Source: Planctomycetaceae bacterium (GTDB taxonomy: Bacteria > Planctomycetota > Planctomycetia > Planctomycetales > Planctomycetaceae). From it: 53,600 nt of DNA. The DNA is taken from assembly GCA_024742875.1 (NCBI GenBank), contig JANSXP010000053.1, positions 1-53,600 on the forward strand. The letters are read 5' to 3'. Below the pieces are notes generated by a model. That model did no database searches. It saw only the letters and a program-made list of their open reading frames with translations, and was not told the DNA's origin. Both the position numbers and the translations under genes were made by a program. Shown here one piece after another: positions 1 through 7,912 of the stretch (within the stretch, counting starts at the first letter, position 1; every line of letters begins with the position of its first letter).

Positions 1-188
1 GCCTCTTTGCCATCTACCAGAGCGACCGGATACTTGGCTTCGGCCGTGTGATTCAGAAACCAGGCGGTTCCCAGAACGCACGCTTTCTTCGCTTCGTGAA
101 TCCTGTGCTCGTCATGATGCAACTGGATGTCGTCACAAACGCAGCCACAAAACGTGCAGGTGGCGTTATCAATAATCTGAAGAGTCAT
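1..188 (-). CDS. fwdB: formylmethanofuran dehydrogenase subunit B (FwdB/FhcB-like), N-terminal fragment
   Basis: This is the first 62 codons of a reverse-strand gene that runs off the left edge. The protein opens MTLQIIDNATCTFCGCVCDD, and a further cysteine follows at residue 37 (KKACVLG). The CxFCG-x-xCDD pattern followed by a C-x-x-G is the N-terminal signature of subunit B of formylmethanofuran dehydrogenase, a molybdopterin enzyme. In bacteria this protein is part of the Fhc formyltransferase/hydrolase complex that turns the formyl group carried on a methanofuran analogue into formate. The start is well fixed: ATG at 188-186 has an AGGAGG ribosome binding site at 195-200, six bases upstream. 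It lies downstream of ftr and fwdD on the same strand, which supports the call. The rest of the gene, including any active-site residues, is outside the window. Confidence 0.8.
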   Translation of the reverse strand, partial: MTLQIIDNATCTFCGCVCDDIQLHHDEHRIHEAKKACVLGTAWFLNHTAEAKYPVALVDGKE

Positions 189-194
189 CGCAGA

Positions 195-200
195 CCTCCT
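195..200 (-). promoter_or_regulatory. Shine-Dalgarno site of fwdB
   Basis: AGGAGG on the reverse strand, six bases before the ATG at 188. It is the strongest ribosome binding site in the left part of the window and it decides the start of a gene that would otherwise be hard to call at the window edge. Confidence 0.8.
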
Positions 201-479
201 CGGTCGCGAATTCGCAGCCGAATCCGCGCTGTGCACTTTCAATTCGGTACCTCAGTGGGCAACAGCATGCTGCCGGCAGTTTACCTGGGTAACCCGAACT
301 CCGGTGCTTTCACAAAATCTCCTCATCGACCTGGCAGGCGAGTCGTCGAGACAGACGATCAATCGCTGAAGACAAGCCGCTGGTTGTTGTTTTCTCATCT
401 TGACGGCAGGCTAAGCCTGCGCTGTCGGGGTCTATTGCTGACAATTGTCGTCTGAACCAGACGACGGAACAGTAAACGT

Positions 480-656
480 TCAGCCAAGCGCCCGGCCATG
501 ACTGCTGCCACGAACGCGGCGAGGCATGAATCGGCCTTCCTCCACTTCCGTCCATGCAGGAATCTGCTCCTGGGGATCAGATTCCGTGGAAAAATGGGGG
601 CTTTCAGGGCTGTTGACGTCAGCCGATATTTTCTGATCTGACACGCGGTCTTCCAT
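480..656 (-). CDS. small hypothetical protein between fwdD and fwdB
   Basis: A 58-residue ORF in the same direction as, and between, fwdD and fwdB. It begins MEDRVSDQKISADVNSPESP, is acidic in its first half, and ends with a compact basic segment, IPAWTEVEEGRFMPRRVRGS followed by HGRALG. That ending looks like conserved protein rather than random translation. There is no signal peptide, membrane segment or cysteine pair. An upstream ATG in the same frame (752) would overlap the end of fwdD, so the internal ATG at 656 is preferred, although its ribosome binding site is weak. The position inside the C1 cluster suggests an accessory role, but I do not recognise the family. About 290 bases between its stop and the fwdB start hold no ORF I trust. 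Confidence 0.45.
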   Translation of the reverse strand: MEDRVSDQKISADVNSPESPHFSTESDPQEQIPAWTEVEEGRFMPRRVRGSSHGRALG

Positions 657-724
657 CTTCAATTTGCACCGTGGTGGCGAGAACAACTGACGGCGTCCCG
701 CCAGCCACCATGAGGTCTGCCATT

Positions 725-1060
725 CTACAACGGAATGACTTCGACTTCCCACCCTTTTGACATCGGCATTCCGGTACCGCCGGTATCACCTCCCATGAGT
801 TTACACGTTGGAGGCCCGTATGGGATGAAAATCATGCCTTCCGGTTCTTTTCCGGCCTCACAGCGAAACTCGGCTTCGCCAAATTCGGTACGCACCAGCG
901 CCATCTGCCCCTCAGCGAGGCCCACAGCCTGCATATCCGCGGCACACATTTTCATCGAATTGGTGAGGTCCTGATACTCCTGTGAGTCTTTGCCCACGTT
1001 AATCAGGGTGCCCTGTTTGGACGAACGTGAGGAGTTCAGAATGAATTTCTTGTTGGACAT
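725..1060 (-). CDS. fwdD: formylmethanofuran dehydrogenase subunit D-like, molybdopterin dinucleotide-binding protein
   Basis: A 111-residue protein consisting of one molybdopterin dinucleotide-binding domain, the size expected for a free-standing FwdD/FmdD subunit. The N-terminal half (TLINVGKDSQEYQDLTNSMK) and the C-terminal stretch GMIFIPYGPPTCKLMGGDTG then GTGMPMSKGWEVEV match the family pattern of an 'I-F-I-P-x-G-P' loop followed by a 'GTGMP...KG' loop that holds the cofactor. It would form part of the formylmethanofuran dehydrogenase or Fhc complex in the cytoplasm. It lies 126 bases downstream of ftr in the same orientation, and fwdB follows, so a shared transcript is likely. The ATG at 1060 has no clear Shine-Dalgarno site. 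In many methylotrophic bacteria this domain is fused or absent; here it is a separate gene. Confidence 0.75.
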   Translation of the reverse strand: MSNKKFILNSSRSSKQGTLINVGKDSQEYQDLTNSMKMCAADMQAVGLAEGQMALVRTEFGEAEFRCEAGKEPEGMIFIPYGPPTCKLMGGDTGGTGMPMSKGWEVEVIPL

Positions 1061-1186
1061 AGGAGCGGGCTGCTCTTCAGCAAATCTGGGGCATTTAAGG
1101 TGAGCATCAACATGATGCGAGTTTTTATGTACCGAATGGGCGGCTCTGCCACACTGGCCCGCCGTCAGTCGGCATGACGGGCGAGG

Positions 1187-2071
1187 CTAGAGTTGCTGCA
1201 GGTGGAAATGATGAGGCCCAAGTTTGCCACCATAATTCCCCGCAGAAATGCGTCGCACGCCCGGCATCTGCTGCGCTGTTTCCAGCCCTGTCTTCATAGC
1301 TGCGGCCACAGCCGCTTCGCTGAATCCGTCAATCACGATTTCGTAGACGGCCCGCTCTCCGTCCTGAAGCGCCGTGTCGGACTGCGCCGTTAACGAGGGG
1401 CACCATTTGTCGTTGGTGCTCGCAGGCAGTTGGGGGTACCGCGAGCCGACTTTCGATCCACTCCGGACAATCCCGGAGGGAAACGGCAGGATGATATCGT
1501 CCAGATCGTTGATGGCTTTCACGGCCGCGCGAACAGCCAGCAGAGCTGACGCCTGTGAGTCGCCACAGATCAGCAGGTTGCCTCCGCCAATGCCTTTCTG
1601 CGTGGCAAACACATCTTCGCACACAAACTCACCATCCATGACGGGCACTCGCCAGAACCTTCGAGTGTCGAGCTTCTTGGCAATTTGATACCCATCTCCA
1701 AAATAGCGAAGCTGTGCGCCTACCTTGATGGTGTCGCCTTCGCCATCCGGCAGGCCGCTGTAACAGGCGGTCGTGGGGCAGGTCAGCACGTTCTGGCCAA
1801 CGCGGGCAGAAACGGCTTTCTCCAGCGACTTGCGGTTGAAAGCAAAAGCCAGCACAGACACACCAGGCCGGCCATCGGGCGTGACGGCCGGATTCAGCCC
1901 TTTTTCAACGCCTGCTTCCGCATCACAGCCGATCACGCTGGAGGCGTTGCCGCAGAATTCTGACGCAGCCACATAAGCCAGTTCAAGGTCATGCGCCGTG
2001 ATGATCAGCCGGGTGCCGACCATCGGAAAAGCCTCGGCAAACGTGTCATCGATGGTGGGTGTACAGGACAT
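1187..2071 (-). CDS. ftr: formylmethanofuran--tetrahydromethanopterin formyltransferase
   Basis: A 294-residue protein, the normal length for Ftr (FhcD), which transfers the formyl group between tetrahydromethanopterin and methanofuran (EC 2.3.1.101). Recognisable family blocks run in order: [12 protein letters not shown] at the N-terminus, [68 protein letters not shown], and near the end [20 protein letters not shown]. The frame stays open to 2287, but the extra 72 residues do not resemble the family. The ATG at 2071 gives [15 protein letters not shown], which aligns with the usual start, so it is chosen. It is the first gene of the minus-strand C1 group (ftr, fwdD, small ORF, fwdB) and is divergent from the pyrophosphatase gene. 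Such genes are known from planctomycetes and methylotrophs, where they detoxify or oxidise C1 units. Confidence 0.93.
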   Translation of the reverse strand: MSCTPTIDDTFAEAFPMVGTRLIITAHDLELAYVAASEFCGNASSVIGCDAEAGVEKGLNPAVTPDGRPGVSVLAFAFNRKSLEKAVSARVGQNVLTCPTTACYSGLPDGEGDTIKVGAQLRYFGDGYQIAKKLDTRRFWRVPVMDGEFVCEDVFATQKGIGGGNLLICGDSQASALLAVRAAVKAINDLDDIILPFPSGIVRSGSKVGSRYPQLPASTNDKWCPSLTAQSDTALQDGERAVYEIVIDGFSEAAVAAAMKTGLETAQQMPGVRRISAGNYGGKLGPHHFHLQQL

Positions 2072-2379
2072 TCTCTGGATCTGGACAAAAGGGAAAAACG
2101 TCAGCCGCATGTTTACAAATCGGTACGCCCGCGTCCACACATCAGCCCGAAGTTGGCCGCATTTGCGGGACGGCAATAACCCCAACAACTCAGAGAGCGA
2201 ATTCGACATCGGGAAATGCAGGATGTGCTGAAACCCGACAGCCCTCAAGTCATTTGCCACAGGCTTACTTGCAAGAATCCGGGGCACAACGGCAAATCAG
2301 GCTTACACAGACCGGCAGATTGTCTACAGTCTTCGCGGCCTCAAATTTCGACCCATTGAAACAGGATGGATACTCCATC

Positions 2380-2997
2380 ATGTCATTTCCGAAGCCGTTC
2401 TATCGCTGGCGACCTCACCCGTGGCACGGCCTTGAAGTCGGTCCCAACCCCCCGCGACTGATTCACGCGTTTATTGAGATCAGCCCTTTCGACCTGGTGA
2501 AATACGAAGTCGACAAGGTGACCGGTTACCTGCGGGTCGACCGGCCACAGCGGACCTCATCACAGCCGCCGGCGCTGTACGGTTTTATTCCGAGAACTTT
2601 CTGCGGCGCTCGCGTGGCGTCTATGATGCCTCGGGCCAAACGGGGTGATGGCGACCCGTTGGATATTTGTGTGCTCAGCGAACGGCCGATCACCAAATCA
2701 GAAGTCATCGTCAACGTGCGGGTGATCGGCGGTCTGCCAATGCTGGACGATGGCGAGGCCGACGACAAAATCATCGGTGTGCTGGCCACGGACAACATCT
2801 GGTCGCACGTCGAAGACCTCGACGAACTCCCTCGGGCGCTCGTGCAGCGACTGATCCACTACTTCACCACGTACAAAGTCATGCCGGGAGAAACGACCCA
2901 GCAGATTTCCATCGACGGAATGTACGGGCGGACGCAGGCCGAAAAAGTCATCGAAGCGGCCATCGCCGACTACAACGAAGAATACGGCGGTCAGTAA
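2380..2997 (+). CDS. ppa: inorganic pyrophosphatase, family I
   Basis: A 205-residue soluble enzyme that hydrolyses pyrophosphate to phosphate in the cytoplasm. The family I signature is present as [10 protein letters not shown], with further family features upstream ([16 protein letters not shown] and [12 protein letters not shown]) and acidic residues in [12 protein letters not shown]. It is somewhat longer than the bacterial minimum of about 175 residues because of N- and C-terminal extensions. The open frame begins far upstream, but only the ATG at 2380, preceded by AGGATGGA, gives a family-like start ([20 protein letters not shown]). It is divergent from ftr with about 300 bases between, and convergent with the transglutaminase-like gene. 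Confidence 0.93.
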   Translation: MSFPKPFYRWRPHPWHGLEVGPNPPRLIHAFIEISPFDLVKYEVDKVTGYLRVDRPQRTSSQPPALYGFIPRTFCGARVASMMPRAKRGDGDPLDICVLSERPITKSEVIVNVRVIGGLPMLDDGEADDKIIGVLATDNIWSHVEDLDELPRALVQRLIHYFTTYKVMPGETTQQISIDGMYGRTQAEKVIEAAIADYNEEYGGQ

Positions 2998-3109
2998 CAG
3001 CCAACAACACATGGTGTGGGCCTGTCCGGCGTGGGCGTGGACGAGTGCGACTCGACGGACGGTCCACCGTGAATCGCCCTCCAGTCGTTTGGCGTCCCAC
3101 ATCATTTCT

Positions 3110-3154
3110 AAATCGATCACCGCTAAATCGATCGCCGCTGAATCGCCCCCGGGT
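3110..3154 (+). repeat. three imperfect 15-bp tandem units in a convergent intergenic region
   Basis: AAATCGATCACCGCT, AAATCGATCGCCGCT and a decayed third copy GAATCGCCCCCGGGT lie side by side between ppa and the transglutaminase-like gene. The first two differ at one base. Their function is unknown, and they may be simple slippage products. Confidence 0.5.
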
Positions 3155-3196
3155 CACCATCCACTGCACTGGCGTGGTGCGCGGAAAGATCGCTTT

Positions 3197-4165
3197 TCAG
3201 GGCGCAGACAGTGGCGTTTGTTGCCAGCGATGCTGCAGGTGAATGTGCTCTTTTTCCACAGGCTTGCCGTTGATTTCTGCGTATGGCGCGACGAAAAAGT
3301 TGAGCGGATCACCGGCCTGTTTCGGGACCAGTTTGATGTCACGTCCCGTCGTCATCGTCACACGATGAGGGCTGAGATTGCCAAAATAGTAGTCGCTCAG
3401 TTCGGGGTGTTTGTCGGCCTCGGAAATATCCACAGGCACCCACGTGCCGTCTTCGTCCTGAAACCACGCCCAGCAGTGATAGCCAGTCAGGTCGCCTGAT
3501 TTGCCCTCGCTGGGAATCGAAAAACCAATTTCGAATCGCGCGGGGATGCCCCGAGACCGCATCATCGAAATGAACAGGCTGTGAAAGTCGGTGCAGTTGC
3601 CAAAGCGACTGTCGCAGACCCACGCGGTGTCACCGCGCCCCCAGCCGGGCTGATCTTTGCGATAGTCGACGTGATTCAGCACGACGGCATAAATCTGACG
3701 CGCCTGCTCGCGGCGACTGGCTGTCACCGGCACGCTCGCCAGCAGCCCCACGTGCTTGCCGGCCACCGGCACCAGCCGACTCGGCTGCAGCCAGATGGCG
3801 GGATCCACGTCGGACACCTGAGCGTTGTCCGCTGGCTGATCGCTCCGGACTTCACGCCGCTTGACCGTAAATGAAAACCCGTGCGTCGACAGCGAGTCGA
3901 TCGTGGTCAACTCCCGATAGGCAATGCGGTTGCCGTAACGCCCCTCCACCGCCACCGACCATTCCGATCCGATCTGCAGTTCCACCTGCTGATCGGCCGT
4001 ATTCTGCGGCACAGGGCACCAGACACGCAGCTTCTCCCCCGCCGGCAAATCGGAAATCTCAAACCGGTAATCGATCCGCACCGCACGGTCCGGTTCGCTG
4101 GCTGCTAAAGGTGGCCCGATCCACAGAGCCGTCCACAGAGAAAAAAAGAGGGCGAAAGCACGCAT
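3197..4165 (-). CDS. secreted transglutaminase-like protein
   Basis: A 322-residue protein with an N-terminal signal peptide (residues 1-22, ending LAASEP), so it probably acts outside the cytoplasm. The C-terminal half is a transglutaminase-like cysteine protease fold. The catalytic triad is visible as Cys191 in GNCTDFHS, His230 in GYHCWAW and Asp246 in VPVDISEA. The preceding tryptophan-rich segment (DQPGWGRGDTAWVCDSRFGN) fits the same family. In bacteria such domains usually cleave or remodel peptides rather than cross-link proteins, and the substrate cannot be told here. Its ATG at 4165 is immediately preceded in the mRNA by a TTCGTC..GACGAA palindrome that covers the ribosome binding region. 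It converges on ppa. Confidence 0.85.
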   Translation of the reverse strand: MRAFALFFSLWTALWIGPPLAASEPDRAVRIDYRFEISDLPAGEKLRVWCPVPQNTADQQVELQIGSEWSVAVEGRYGNRIAYRELTTIDSLSTHGFSFTVKRREVRSDQPADNAQVSDVDPAIWLQPSRLVPVAGKHVGLLASVPVTASRREQARQIYAVVLNHVDYRKDQPGWGRGDTAWVCDSRFGNCTDFHSLFISMMRSRGIPARFEIGFSIPSEGKSGDLTGYHCWAWFQDEDGTWVPVDISEADKHPELSDYYFGNLSPHRVTMTTGRDIKLVPKQAGDPLNFFVAPYAEINGKPVEKEHIHLQHRWQQTPLSAP

Positions 4166-4495
4166 GTTCGTTCGTCCAGACGAAAATCGGGCACAGAAAA
4201 ATCACTGCTGAAGACGCAGTGCTCGTCACAGCACGGACACGCCATCTGCCGACAATTGTCACAATCCGAAAATCCGCGCCAAGAGTCGGGCTAAGGTGTC
4301 GTCTACGACGCCCCTTATGTTCGTGCTGTTTTCGTAAAAAAACGGTGAACGAACGAAAATCGCTTCAAAAAAGTCCGAAACACAGCATTTCACCAGTGTT
4401 TTCACGGCAAAAAGAGGCCCCGAAAGATCAGAGAATGCGATAGATTTCGGACTGGCAGACGTCTTGTCTGCTAACTCGACCGGAACCAGCCTTCG
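4166..4495. promoter_or_regulatory. divergent intergenic region with several palindromes
   Basis: These 330 bases separate the transglutaminase-like gene (minus) from the secreted planctomycete protein (plus). The region is clearly richer in A and T runs than its surroundings. It holds the TTCGTC-CA-GACGAA palindrome at 4171-4184, an imperfect palindrome centred on GTCGTCTACGAC near 4300, and a GCAGAC-GTCTT-GTCTGC repeat near 4456-4472 close to the downstream start. Promoters for both genes must lie here, but I could not pick a convincing -35/-10 pair. Confidence 0.45.
4171..4184 (-). promoter_or_regulatory. TTCGTC-N2-GACGAA palindrome over the translation start region
   Basis: A perfect six-base inverted repeat with a two-base centre, beginning six bases before the ATG at 4165 on the reverse strand. 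A 14-base string that includes it (TTCGTTCGTCCAGA, 4167-4180) recurs exactly at 31964-31977 upstream of the DUF1501 gene. It may be an operator or an RNA hairpin that limits ribosome access. Confidence 0.45.
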
Positions 4496-5674
4496 ATGAT
4501 CCTCCGCCTTCCCAACCCGTCTCTGATGGCCATACTCACCCTGGTGGTGAGTGTGGGGGGACAGGCTCCGGCAATGGGACAGGTCGAATCAGCCGTGGCT
4601 CGGGACAGCCAGGAGGCAACTGAAGCTGCCCAGTTGATTCAGCAACTGGCCGCGTCGGAATACTCAAAACGCATCGCAGCGCAAAAACGACTGGGGCAGC
4701 TGGGCGAGGCGGCCATTGCTCCTGTCAAAGCAGCTCTGGAAACGTCCAGCGGCGAGCAGCGAATACGATTGAAATCCGTCCTCCGGCAGCTGGAAGCAGC
4801 ATCATTCGATGGTCGGCTTGCCGCTCTGCAGAAGTCTCAATCACCGAGCGACGCTGTCAAACTTCCCGAGTGGGCACGATTTGAAGCGCTGTTCGGATCG
4901 TCGCGCCAGTCTGTCAAACTTTATGAGCGACTGATCATTGCCGAGACGGAGCTGTTCCGAATTGCTGATCGTTCTGTGCCATCACTGCGAACCACGCTGC
5001 AGATTCGCGCAGAAGAGCTCGTGGATGACAAACAGAAAAAGAGACTCTCGGTTGACTCTGTGGCGGCCATCCTGTTTCTGGCCAGCAACAACGAAATCAT
5101 CCTCCGCAGCAACACGTCCACCAACGTGACGGACTGCATCCACGGCGATTTTGAAAAAGCGCTGAACGGCAAAGATGGGGACTCCCTGCTCAAGCTGGTC
5201 GGCCAGTGGATCCTGCGAAAGCCCATCAGTGTGTCTCGCCCCCTGAAGTTCGCCCGGCAGTACCGCATGCCTGAGGGACTGCAGCTGGCCCGACGCACTT
5301 TGCGTGGGCCGGTCCGCAAAGGAGAAGGCGCCGAGGCCATGATGCTCATCAAAGAGCAGGGGACCAGGGATGACATCGAAGTGCTGGAATCGCTGTTTGA
5401 TCCGCGCCATCCGGAATACAACAAAACGGGCGGTGAAGGCGTGGTCTTCCGTGGACGACGCCTGAATGATCAGTACGTGTGTCTAAACGCAGACCTGGCC
5501 CTGTCGCTGGCGATTGCCATGCGTGGTGGCCATCCGTTTGATTTTGGCTTCCGGGCAGATCGCCGCAACGCCCCGCCGGCACAGTTTGCCTTCACGGAAG
5601 CCAGCGCGGGATTCATCAGCAATGCTGAACGAGCCGCCGCCCTGGCGGCCTACCGTAAAGCTTACAATCGCTGA
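4496..5674 (+). CDS. secreted hypothetical protein, helical (HEAT-like) N-terminal region
   Basis: A 392-residue protein with a hydrophobic N-terminus (MAILTLVVSVGGQAPAMGQ) that reads as a signal peptide. Residues about 40-100 form helix pairs (AAQLIQQLAASEYSKRIAAQ, LGEAAIAPVKAALETSSGEQ) that look like HEAT repeats as found in many planctomycete exported proteins. The remainder is mostly helical and ends with a segment rich in charged residues. No catalytic motif or heme site is visible. The start could be 4496 or the in-frame ATG at 4526, which gives a tidier signal sequence. It is a stand-alone gene, divergent from the transglutaminase-like gene. I do not recognise its function. Confidence 0.75.
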   Translation: MILRLPNPSLMAILTLVVSVGGQAPAMGQVESAVARDSQEATEAAQLIQQLAASEYSKRIAAQKRLGQLGEAAIAPVKAALETSSGEQRIRLKSVLRQLEAASFDGRLAALQKSQSPSDAVKLPEWARFEALFGSSRQSVKLYERLIIAETELFRIADRSVPSLRTTLQIRAEELVDDKQKKRLSVDSVAAILFLASNNEIILRSNTSTNVTDCIHGDFEKALNGKDGDSLLKLVGQWILRKPISVSRPLKFARQYRMPEGLQLARRTLRGPVRKGEGAEAMMLIKEQGTRDDIEVLESLFDPRHPEYNKTGGEGVVFRGRRLNDQYVCLNADLALSLAIAMRGGHPFDFGFRADRRNAPPAQFAFTEASAGFISNAERAAALAAYRKAYNR

Positions 5675-5835
5675 ACGCAGCTGCCTGCCATCGAGTCTGT
5701 GCTGTGGTCGGCACGGACGGCTCTGCCCAGTCCCGTCCGCCCCCGGCGGCTGACCGGCCTGGCAATTCTTCGCCTCTGAGATAGGCTAAGTACCTCGGCC
5801 ACAGGTCGTATCCCCATTCATGGCAACATCGCTTT

Positions 5836-5840
5836 AGGAG
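5836..5840 (+). promoter_or_regulatory. Shine-Dalgarno site in front of an ATC codon
   Basis: AGGAG six bases upstream of ATC at 5847, in frame with the isochorismatase-like protein. An in-frame TAG at 5835 rules out a start further upstream, so this site decides where translation can begin. Confidence 0.6.
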
Positions 5841-5846
5841 CCCCCC

Positions 5847-6422
5847 ATCGCTACCGGACTGCTCAGACGCGAACACTCCACACTGCTTGTCGTGGACGTC
5901 CAGGAAAAACTGGTGCCCACCATTGCCAACGCGGCCGATATCGTCTCCAGCATGAACTTTCTGCAGCAGTCGGCCGGGATTCTGGGGGTCCCCACTGTCA
6001 TTTCTGAGCAATATCCGCAGGGGCTGGGGTCCACCGTGCCTCAGGTGCGATCGTGCAGCGAGAATGCCGTCGTCTTTGAGAAAGTCCGCTTCAGTGCCGC
6101 ACTGGAGTTTCAACAGCACGTGGAACTGGAGCGGCACCAGGTGGTCATCGTCGGCATCGAAACACACGTGTGCGTGCTGCAGACGGCGTTCGAACTCAAA
6201 GCGGCCGGATACGAAGTCTTCGTGGTCCAGGACGCCGTGAGCAGTCGACATCCTGCAGACGCCCGTGGGGCACTGCAGCGGCTGCGGCAGCACGGCATCT
6301 CCACGCCGGTTTCCGAAAGTGTGACGTTCGAATGGTGCGAGCGGGCCGGTACCGACCTGTTTCGTCAGATCAGCAAACTGGTCCGGGGATTCAGTGAAGC
6401 ACGGCGGGGCAGCGAATCGTAA
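5847..6422 (+). CDS. isochorismatase-like cysteine hydrolase, apparent ATC start
   Basis: About 191 residues of the isochorismatase-like (cysteine hydrolase) family. The catalytic triad is intact: Asp17 in LLVVDVQEK, Lys79 in FEKVRFSA and Cys109 in GIETHVCVLQTA, where the preceding Glu-Thr holds the usual cis-peptide. Enzymes of this fold hydrolyse amides or isochorismate, and the substrate is not predictable here. The start is odd. The frame has a stop at 5835 and no ATG, GTG or TTG before the GTG at 5892, which lies inside the catalytic strand and would delete Val-Val-Asp context. AGGAG at 5836 is ideally placed for ATC at 5847, giving (M)ATGLLRREHSTLLVVDVQ, a normal family N-terminus. CTG at 5859 is the alternative. 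It converges on kdgK, with 17 bases between stops. Confidence 0.85.
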   Translation: MATGLLRREHSTLLVVDVQEKLVPTIANAADIVSSMNFLQQSAGILGVPTVISEQYPQGLGSTVPQVRSCSENAVVFEKVRFSAALEFQQHVELERHQVVIVGIETHVCVLQTAFELKAAGYEVFVVQDAVSSRHPADARGALQRLRQHGISTPVSESVTFEWCERAGTDLFRQISKLVRGFSEARRGSES

Positions 6423-6439
6423 ACGGCCATGAGATTCCC

Positions 6440-7525
6440 CTAGCGGACGACTCGCCCTGAGGTGGCCCCCCCCATTAGTGCCTCCACTTCCGCACGAGAA
6501 CTGAAGTTGAAGTCCCCGGATACAGAATGCGCAAGGCACGAAGCCGCAGCAGCAAACCGGACCGCCGCGGCCGGTTCGCTCAGGGAAGAGTCGTGCAGCG
6601 CCAACAGCAGTCCAGCCGCAAACGCATCGCCGCCCCCCACGCGGTCCACAATGTTAACAATCTCATAGGGCTGATATCGATCGTCCACCACCGGAGCGAA
6701 GTGAGGGGTATCTGACTTCACGTCAAACAGCATCGCCCCCCAGCTGTTGTGTGAGGCCGAATGACTTTCTCTCAGCGTCGTGGCAACCTGTTTCAGGTTG
6801 GGAAACCGCTCGGCCACCTGACGGGCCACATCGGGATAGGCGGCCACATCGACCTGACCGGACTCCACATTGCTGGAACCGGCGTGAATACTCAGGACGT
6901 CTCCGCAGTCCGCTTCGTTGGCAATCAGGACGTCCACAAACGGCAGGATCCGGGACATCGTCTCGGCGGCCAGCTGTTTTTTGGGTACGTCCGCGCGCCA
7001 GTTCCACAGCTTTGCGCGAAAGTTCAGATCGCAGGAAACCTGCAGGCCCAGTTTCCGGGCGGTCTGGCAGGCCACCAGCGTCGCCTCTGCGGCAGACTCA
7101 GACAGCGCGGGCGTGATGCCCGTCACATGCAGCGCCGATTGCCCACCGAGAATCTCCTGCCAGTTGTAGGCGTCAGCCGCTGTAAGGCTGATCGAGGAGC
7201 CGCTGCGATCATAAATCACGCGACCGGGGCGCTGATTGGCACCGGTTTCCACAAAGTAGATGCCCAGTCGGCCTGGCTCCCGGCGAACGCTGGCGGTATC
7301 CACACCAAGGCCCCGCAAAGTGGTCAGGCAACTGTCCGCCAGCGGGTTATCGGGCAGTGCTGTGACGAACCGCGAGGTCGCTCCCAGCATTGACAGTGAT
7401 GCGGCCACATTGGCTTCGGCGCCCGCAAACGTCACCTGCAGCTCACCGGGAAGGACCTGAGACAGACGCAGATGACCACGGGGCGCCATCCGCATCATCA
7501 CTTCACCGAACGTCACAAATCCCAT
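6440..7525 (-). CDS. kdgK: PfkB-family sugar kinase, probable 2-keto-3-deoxygluconate kinase
   Basis: A 361-residue ribokinase-fold enzyme. It begins MGFVTFGEVMMRMAPRG and has the N-terminal substrate loop AGAEANVAASLSMLGA typical of KdgK. It also has the PfkB signature near the C-terminus as DRVGGGDAFAAGLLLA, where the aspartate is the catalytic base and the glycines form the anion hole. KdgK phosphorylates 2-keto-3-deoxygluconate from uronic acid or alginate/pectin breakdown, feeding the Entner-Doudoroff aldolase. Length and N-terminal motif favour KDG kinase over ribokinase or fructokinase, but the assignment rests on motif memory. It lies 99 bases downstream of a small membrane-protein gene on the same strand, so the two may share a transcript. 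It is convergent with the isochorismatase-like gene. Confidence 0.82.
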   Translation of the reverse strand: MGFVTFGEVMMRMAPRGHLRLSQVLPGELQVTFAGAEANVAASLSMLGATSRFVTALPDNPLADSCLTTLRGLGVDTASVRREPGRLGIYFVETGANQRPGRVIYDRSGSSISLTAADAYNWQEILGGQSALHVTGITPALSESAAEATLVACQTARKLGLQVSCDLNFRAKLWNWRADVPKKQLAAETMSRILPFVDVLIANEADCGDVLSIHAGSSNVESGQVDVAAYPDVARQVAERFPNLKQVATTLRESHSASHNSWGAMLFDVKSDTPHFAPVVDDRYQPYEIVNIVDRVGGGDAFAAGLLLALHDSSLSEPAAAVRFAAAASCLAHSVSGDFNFSSRAEVEALMGGATSGRVVR

Positions 7526-7624
7526 CTGTCGATTCCTCTCGCCTCACGGTTTCAGGCGAGTCTCGCAGGAACCACGGAAGATTCCAAGGGTCCCCCGGGC
7601 TCCCCACGTCCTGATGTCAGCGTG

Positions 7625-7912
7625 TTAGTCGCCCGACATTTTCCCGAACAGCCATTTGCCAACACCCACGATGCCCAGCAGGGCAAAGATGGCCAGCTTC
7701 ACCAGACTGCGAACACCGCGTCCGGAAACTCGGCCACTGCCACTGCTGCTGCTTGAGTCGTTGTTGTACTGTGCCAAAGTGGGAGTCGTGAATGCTGTTT
7801 CGCTCACGGAAACAGCGGCGGTGGGAGCCGCGAGGGCAGACGGGGCTGTGGCGACTGCCCCGACCATCAGCATCAGACAGAACAACGGCAGACAGATGAG
7901 AGCTTTGATCAT
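7625..7912 (-). CDS. small membrane protein with signal peptide
   Basis: A 95-residue protein. Residues 1-28 form a signal peptide (MIKALICLPLFCLMLMVGAV then APSALAAP). A serine/glycine linker follows (NNDSSSSSGSGRVSGRG), and then a C-terminal hydrophobic helix (LVKLAIFALLGIVGVGKWLF) that probably anchors it in a membrane. No enzymatic motif is present and I do not recognise the family. It lies upstream of kdgK on the same strand and is divergent from the beta-helix surface protein, with a perfect inverted repeat in the intergenic region between them. Confidence 0.6.
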   Translation of the reverse strand: MIKALICLPLFCLMLMVGAVATAPSALAAPTAAVSVSETAFTTPTLAQYNNDSSSSSGSGRVSGRGVRSLVKLAIFALLGIVGVGKWLFGKMSGD

